NCBI GenBank assembly: GCA_025331565.1
Contig: JAFREQ010000092.1
Location: 423,001-487,000 of the forward strand
Direction of reading: 5' to 3'
DNA from: Holacanthus passer
Taxonomy: Eukaryota; Chordata; Actinopteri; Pomacanthidae
DNA: 64,000 bases
The position numbers and the translations under genes are program-made. The notes under the pieces are model-generated. The model worked only from the letters and a program-made list of their open reading frames with translations. It had not been told where the DNA came from and ran no database searches. Positions 61,433 to 64,000 of this stretch are shown piece by piece (the first letter of the stretch is position 1; the number at the start of each line of letters is the position of its first letter).

Positions 61433-64000
61433 CTGTGAATGAATCAATAAATCTCATCAGTTTTTAAGTCACCAAAACTCTATTTTTCACGATTTTACAG
61501 TGTACTCTTTTGAAAAGAAAAAACAAGCAATTTCTTCCAAGTACTGAATCCTCTCTTTAATGTTCTTACAAAGGGAAAATTTCTGTAGGGTCATTTCCAT
61601 TTTAAGATTCCACCACAACAGAGCAAGAGGCTGATATTATCCTTGGAGGAACTCGAGCCATATTCTGCTTCAGCAGTCGACATTTCTTTGGCAGGCCTTC
61701 AGTGTCTCACTGTGGTTTTGTGGTTTGTCTGCTGTGCTGCAGATAATGGATCATCCACTTTGGCTCCCTTTCATCAGACAATTAGAGAACTATTTCCAAT
61801 AAATTCATACCAAAAAGACAATAGGTCATAATGTTCACGTGTTATTTAACATGCCTGTGCCTCACTGTGATAGTTGATAGCAAGAGCAAAGTCTAACCAG
61901 TAGGCCTGAAATTTAAAAGGGGCAATGACGGATATTTCAATTATAACAATAATCTACCATCAATTGTTTGCAACTGACCTACACCAGTCACCAGTCTGTT
62001 GTACCTAAATGGCTGCTGACATGGCTCTGTGTATTTACTGGAAATGCTAACTCACCGCTCCCTGAATTATCCAACATGCACTCTTGACTTGGTTTAGTTT
62101 CATTCAGTTTAGTTTTCAATTAGACATTGAAAGGTCTTATTAGGAGTTAGCATTGTCGCTGGATAGATAGAAATTTTATAATTTAGCCAACATCAGCCAC
62201 ATAAAGCAAGCTAATGCTTATGAAATACAGCATGTTAGCTTGCCACATTGTCACATTCTCTAACATTGCTAGGTCAACTTAATCAGGAATTAAATATACA
62301 GAGAAACATTTTAATGTGAGGCATGCTAACGTTAGCTTTATTTCTACCATGTGTGGTGGGGCTTAACCTCACCTTGGTTTGGTGGAAATGTGGATTATTG
62401 TCTTATCTCTAAACTCTGAAGTGCTGTATCAGTTAGCGAACAGGTAGCTACCTTGACATTTTTTAAGTCAAATCCTGAAAATGGAGGTGTGGAGAAGAAC
62501 AGCGATTGTTGTTGTAGTGTCCTACGCCTGCCACTAGGTCTTGCGAAAGAGTAATTTTATGGATTGCAGCTACACTATTACGAACCGATAAGAACCGAGA
62601 GCGGAAAAAGAAAAACTTCCGGCGGAGTTTTTACTTTGGCGCACCGGTGACGTCATCGTTTCGGAAGCGCCGGGAACCGGCTCATTAAGGCCAATGCAGC
62701 GCACCTGAGAAAGAAGCTGGTGTTTCAGTGAGAAGAACAATTCAGCAGCTCATGGAGCAAAATACACTACTGGTATGGAAAAGAAAGACATATTTTGTTT
62801 ATTCTGAATATAAATATTAATGATGAAAGAGGGGGTTATTTAAGTTGATGTGTTTTTCTTAAGGTTATTGCTCTACTCATCAGTTAAGCAGTTTGCTGTC
62901 TAATGAAATGTGCTTTTTTTGTATTTAATTGTATGTAATTTTTGTAGATGAATGTGCTACAGATTAAGAAAATGTTTTGCCTAAATTAGACAGATATTAG
63001 ACTTCAGGTGCTCTTAAACAAAACACACCATAATTTCTAGATATTAGAATCAAAGAATGAGTCAAGAGACTTCAAGTCAAGGTAAATGACATTCAGACAG
63101 CTGGAAAGAAAATAGTATTAAAATGCATCTGCATCCAGATACATTATTTAGCTCTCTAAATTTGACAACCTACAGTATATTTTATGTACGCTAAAAACAG
63201 ATATCTGTGTCAATGTTCTCTCGTGTAAAGATGTCAGTAAGTAACACCTGCCTAAAATCAAAACATAATGCGAGCCAGACTACTCGTGCTCAAGCAGATC
63301 CAATCTAATAACGTGTCTAAATACAGATCATATTTTTAATACTAGGTGTAAATGGGGTGAAGGAAAACATGCAATGTGTTTCAATCTATCTGTATTTGGT
63401 TAATGTTGAATCCAGGGATAGATTGATTCTTTTTCTTGCATTATGGTTCTTATGCACGATTCACATTATTTTTTCATGTGGCTTTCTTGCTAAACCACTT
63501 TATTCATGCAATGTATTTGTAATTTAACCAATAAAACCACAGTATTATAGTTACACCTTAAATTCTCACATTACATTTTATGCAAAATACTTTGATAATA
63601 CCCATGCAACATAGGAAATTACATCTAGACAGCACCAAATGACACGACAGAGAAGCAATATGACTGCATTGAAATGGCACAGTAATGTACTTTAGTCATC
63701 AAGATAACTGACAGCGCAAAGTCGTCACTCATGACAAAACCACACTTTTAAGTGCTGCTGCTGGTTGAAAGCTGGATTTGAACTTTATTTTGCTCATGCT
63801 GGAGGGGCTGTCTGAATCCAGTCCAAACCTCCCTGTCACAACAGATCAATACGGACAAATTACAGTTAAAACTTTCCTCACTACTCTCAATGACTTTTCA
63901 TGCATTGCATTACACATTGCAGTGAAGGCACAAACTGTTAATGGGTTCCTTTTTATTTTGTACTTGAAAATTAATTCTGGGAGGTGGAGAGGCCTGGTCC
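61433..64000 (-). other. BRINP intron, 5' part (runs off the window)
   Basis: No exon encoding the YGTHL part of the MACPF domain was found up to the window end, so this is the 3' portion of the preceding intron. It contains GCTAACGTTAGC-type repeat-like sequence at 62.1-62.5 kb and the CpG-dense block at 62.58-62.71 kb. 62720-64000 shows nothing recognisable. Confidence 0.8.
62575..62712. promoter_or_regulatory. CpG-dense block with CRE, ETS-like and CCAAT motifs
   Basis: About 135 bases with some 17 CpGs in an otherwise AT-rich intron. CTTCCGG (ETS-type) lies at 62616-62622, a perfect TGACGTCA (CRE) at 62648-62655 and CCAAT at 62691-62695. It also contains repeated GAACCG words, which occur in some fish DNA transposons, so a repeat origin is as likely as a gene promoter. 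No open frame starts from it. Confidence 0.35.

Noticed and set aside
1..64000. CRISPR arrays, operons, tRNA or rRNA genes
   Set aside because: The window is vertebrate intronic DNA. Tandem arrays are microsatellites, and no cloverleaf with a proper A/B box or rRNA segment was recognised.

Overview
The window looks like intronic DNA from a ray-finned (teleost) fish. It is AT-rich, full of CA/GT and GATA microsatellites, and carries remnants of several teleost-type repeats: a Tx1-clade LINE, an L2/CR1-like LINE, an L1-type ORF2 end, MITE-like and other dispersed families. Exons are short, sparse and bounded by GT/AG. Nothing prokaryotic, organellar or viral was recognised.

One protein-coding gene is supported. 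It lies on the minus strand and belongs to the BRINP family (BMP/retinoic-acid-inducible neural-specific proteins, which carry a MACPF domain). Three consecutive internal exons are present at 61432-61251, 49824-49719 and 33006-32770 (read right to left). Their phases agree (1-0, 0-1, 1-1) and together they encode 175 codons. Residue choices point to the BRINP2/BRINP3 branch rather than BRINP1; I cannot separate BRINP2 from BRINP3 on this segment. The exons before them (signal peptide, first part of MACPF) must lie beyond position 64000. The large terminal coding exon must lie before position 1, so the intron after the 237-bp exon exceeds 32.7 kb.

Layout in + coordinates: 1-32769 is part of the large downstream intron. 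It holds many repeats, a minus-strand L2-like LINE near 13.1-13.75 kb, and two unexplained exon-like places on the plus strand (10.36-10.43 kb and 25.27-25.72 kb). 32770-33006 is an exon. 33007-49718 is an intron with a decayed Tx1-type LINE (39.98-41.27 kb) and an L1-type C-terminal fragment (46.26-46.55 kb). 49719-49824 is an exon with a long CA tract just inside the following intron. 49825-61250 is an intron with LINE tails. 61251-61432 is an exon. 61433-64000 is an intron with a CpG-dense, promoter-like block near 62.58-62.70 kb.

Most open frames of 60-144 codons here are chance frames in repeats or low-complexity DNA. No new multi-gene system was found. The most interesting signals are the CA tract beside the 106-bp exon, the possible antisense first exon at 25.3-25.7 kb, the CpG-dense block at 62.6 kb and the exon-like 74-bp block at 10.4 kb. 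Family names and consensus sequences are from memory, with no database search.
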